Source of the DNA: Leifsonia sp. C5G2
GTDB taxonomy: Bacteria > Actinomycetota > Actinomycetes > Actinomycetales > Microbacteriaceae
Assembly (NCBI RefSeq): GCF_013359685.1
Contig: NZ_JABFMV010000012.1
Span: forward strand, 1 to 64,000
Length of the DNA: 64,000 nt
Direction: 5' to 3'
How positions within the stretch are numbered: the first letter of the stretch is position 1; each line of letters starts with the position of its first letter. The position numbers and the translations under genes were made by a program. The notes below the pieces were generated by a model. The model ran no database searches. It saw only the letters and a list, made by a program, of their open reading frames with translations, and was not told the origin of the DNA. Below, piece after piece: positions 63,273 through 64,000 of this stretch.

Positions 63273-63505
63273 AGATTCGTGATGCATTCCGCTCGGACGC
63301 GCGACGGGCTATAAACGCCACGCCCGCCCGTCGGATTGCGTCGTTCGGTTCGATGCTCGTGCTGGTCGCGCTAGCAGTGGCATTCGGATCTGTCGCTCCC
63401 TGGTGGGTGTGGCCGGTGCTAGTAGTCCTTGAGGGAATCGTCTTTCTTGTTCTCGGGAACCACTGGGCCGGACAGGATGCACTCGCTAGAGAACCTCAAG
63501 AGTGA
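63269..63505 (+). CDS. Small two-helix membrane protein
   Basis: 78 residues: basic N terminus (MKIRDAFRSDARRAINATPARRI), two hydrophobic helices (about 25-43 and 45-63) and an acidic tail. Translationally coupled (GTGA) to the upstream secreted protein, so it may act as a partner, for example immunity or anchoring (inference). GGGAGGG upstream serves as ribosome binding site. Confidence 0.65.
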   Translation: MKIRDAFRSDARRAINATPARRIASFGSMLVLVALAVAFGSVAPWWVWPVLVVLEGIVFLVLGNHWAGQDALAREPQE

Positions 63506-63868
63506 AGCGAGGGGGTGTGGCCAACGGCTGCGCCCCTTCCGCTCTCAGCGCCGAACGTTTGTCAGGATGCTGTCGGCGATCGCCACGAACACCTCGCCAA
63601 CGCGGGACACCCACAACTTGATCGTCCACTTTCGGCCCGGTTCGCGCTTATGCATCTACCGCCCTCCTAGTGCAGACCGAGGGTAGCGCATGTGGCTCCT
63701 GGTTCCGATGGGAGCCCGAAGAGATGGCTCGACTCATCAACGAGTTCTCCCTGGCGTGCTCGGCCCGGACGTCTCCTCCCGGCTGTCCGACCGGGTGCGC
63801 ACGGCCGGGGGCGGCCCTGCTGACGTGTCACGATCGGTCATGGTGGCGTCTCCAGGCCGAGTGAGCGG
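63506..63868. other. Intergenic region, no gene seen
   Basis: 363 bases between the membrane protein and the second 132-bp repeat. Short frames only; no RNA gene, repeat or convincing terminator recognised. Confidence 0.5.
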
Positions 63869-63976
63869 TCAGTGGTGCGGGGCGCCCAGCGGCGCGTGGG
63901 CCGGCGGCGGAACCGGGCGGCCCGACGGACGGGCGAACAGCGTCCGGATGGTTCGGGCGACGGTTGTGCGTTCCAT
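63869..63976 (-). CDS. 35-residue peptide, copy 2 of a duplicated small gene
   Basis: Same length, start, stop and ribosome binding site as 61683-61790; one amino-acid change is visible (VPSP to VPPP). In this copy the upstream neighbour lies outside the window and may be the intact transporter gene. Confidence 0.55.
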   Translation of the reverse strand: MERTTVARTIRTLFARPSGRPVPPPAHAPLGAPHH

Positions 63977-64000
63977 GATGACCTCCGAAGAGACGAGACG
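63869..64000. repeat. 132-bp direct repeat, copy 2 (runs off the window)
   Basis: Offset 2186 bases from copy 1, same orientation, three mismatches. The repeat reaches the last base of the window. Confidence 0.92.

Overview
The window is high-GC actinobacterial chromosome, most likely from the Microbacteriaceae (Leifsonia-like). I infer this from gene content: DUF3263 next to a LytR C-terminal domain protein, DUF3027 next to a long cold-shock protein, DUF2530, an XPB-type helicase pair, a lone groEL behind CIRCE operators, and an IdeR/DtxR regulator beside an NlpC/P60 enzyme. GTG/TTG starts, 4-bp stop/start overlaps and TANNNT boxes 6-8 bases before start codons (leaderless transcripts) fit that group.

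Bases 1-33.2 kb look like core chromosome. In order: LtrA-like membrane protein (cut by the window edge) and an Lrp/AsnC regulator divergent from a 2-oxoacid dehydrogenase operon (E1alpha, E1beta, E2); a DUF606 permease; nitroreductase and msrB; LytR_C and cold-shock genes; groEL; a 1631-residue DUF11 surface protein with a LAATG-type tail; a lipoprotein; an OmpR-type two-component system; a ferredoxin-reductase-like flavoprotein, folP-like, RibD_C-like and aminoglycoside-phosphotransferase-like genes; a cluster of palindromic 20-bp repeats; the XPB helicase locus; DUF3027, DUF2530, serC, ideR-like, NlpC/P60 and HNH genes; and tRNA-Arg(CCT).

Bases 33,247-60,419 form a genomic island of about 27 kb inserted in the 3' end of tRNA-Arg(CCT). 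It is bounded by an 18-bp direct repeat of the tRNA end, with a 23-bp repeat pair just inside each end. It carries a tyrosine integrase and a MobF relaxase but no visible type IV secretion genes, so it looks mobilizable rather than self-transmissible. Most of the cargo looks like genome defence: a GmrSD-like nuclease with a RAMA-like tail; a NERD-helicase; a small PD-(D/E)XK protein; a kinase-like protein missing its ATP lysine with an unrecognised partner; a winged-helix PD-(D/E)XK protein; and a fused PLD-SNF2 helicase with an Eco57I/MmeI-like methyltransferase.

The right end of the island carries the most novel-looking unit, a tight operon at 55,359-60,142. It encodes a winged-helix/PLD-like regulator, a NadM-like nucleotidyltransferase, a PPDK/rifampin-phosphotransferase-like dikinase, and a DHH protein resembling family II pyrophosphatases. 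The first of these enzymes should release pyrophosphate and the last could remove it, which suggests synthesis or modification of an unknown nucleotide. A two-helix membrane protein is transcribed divergently, and the shared intergenic region holds operator-like symmetry.

Bases 60.5-64 kb return to chromosome (S4, ACT and PNPOx-like genes) and then a rearranged patch. A 132-bp near-identical direct repeat, each copy carrying a 35-codon gene, flanks 2 kb that holds two truncated gene tails joined at a scar and a secreted-protein/membrane-protein pair.
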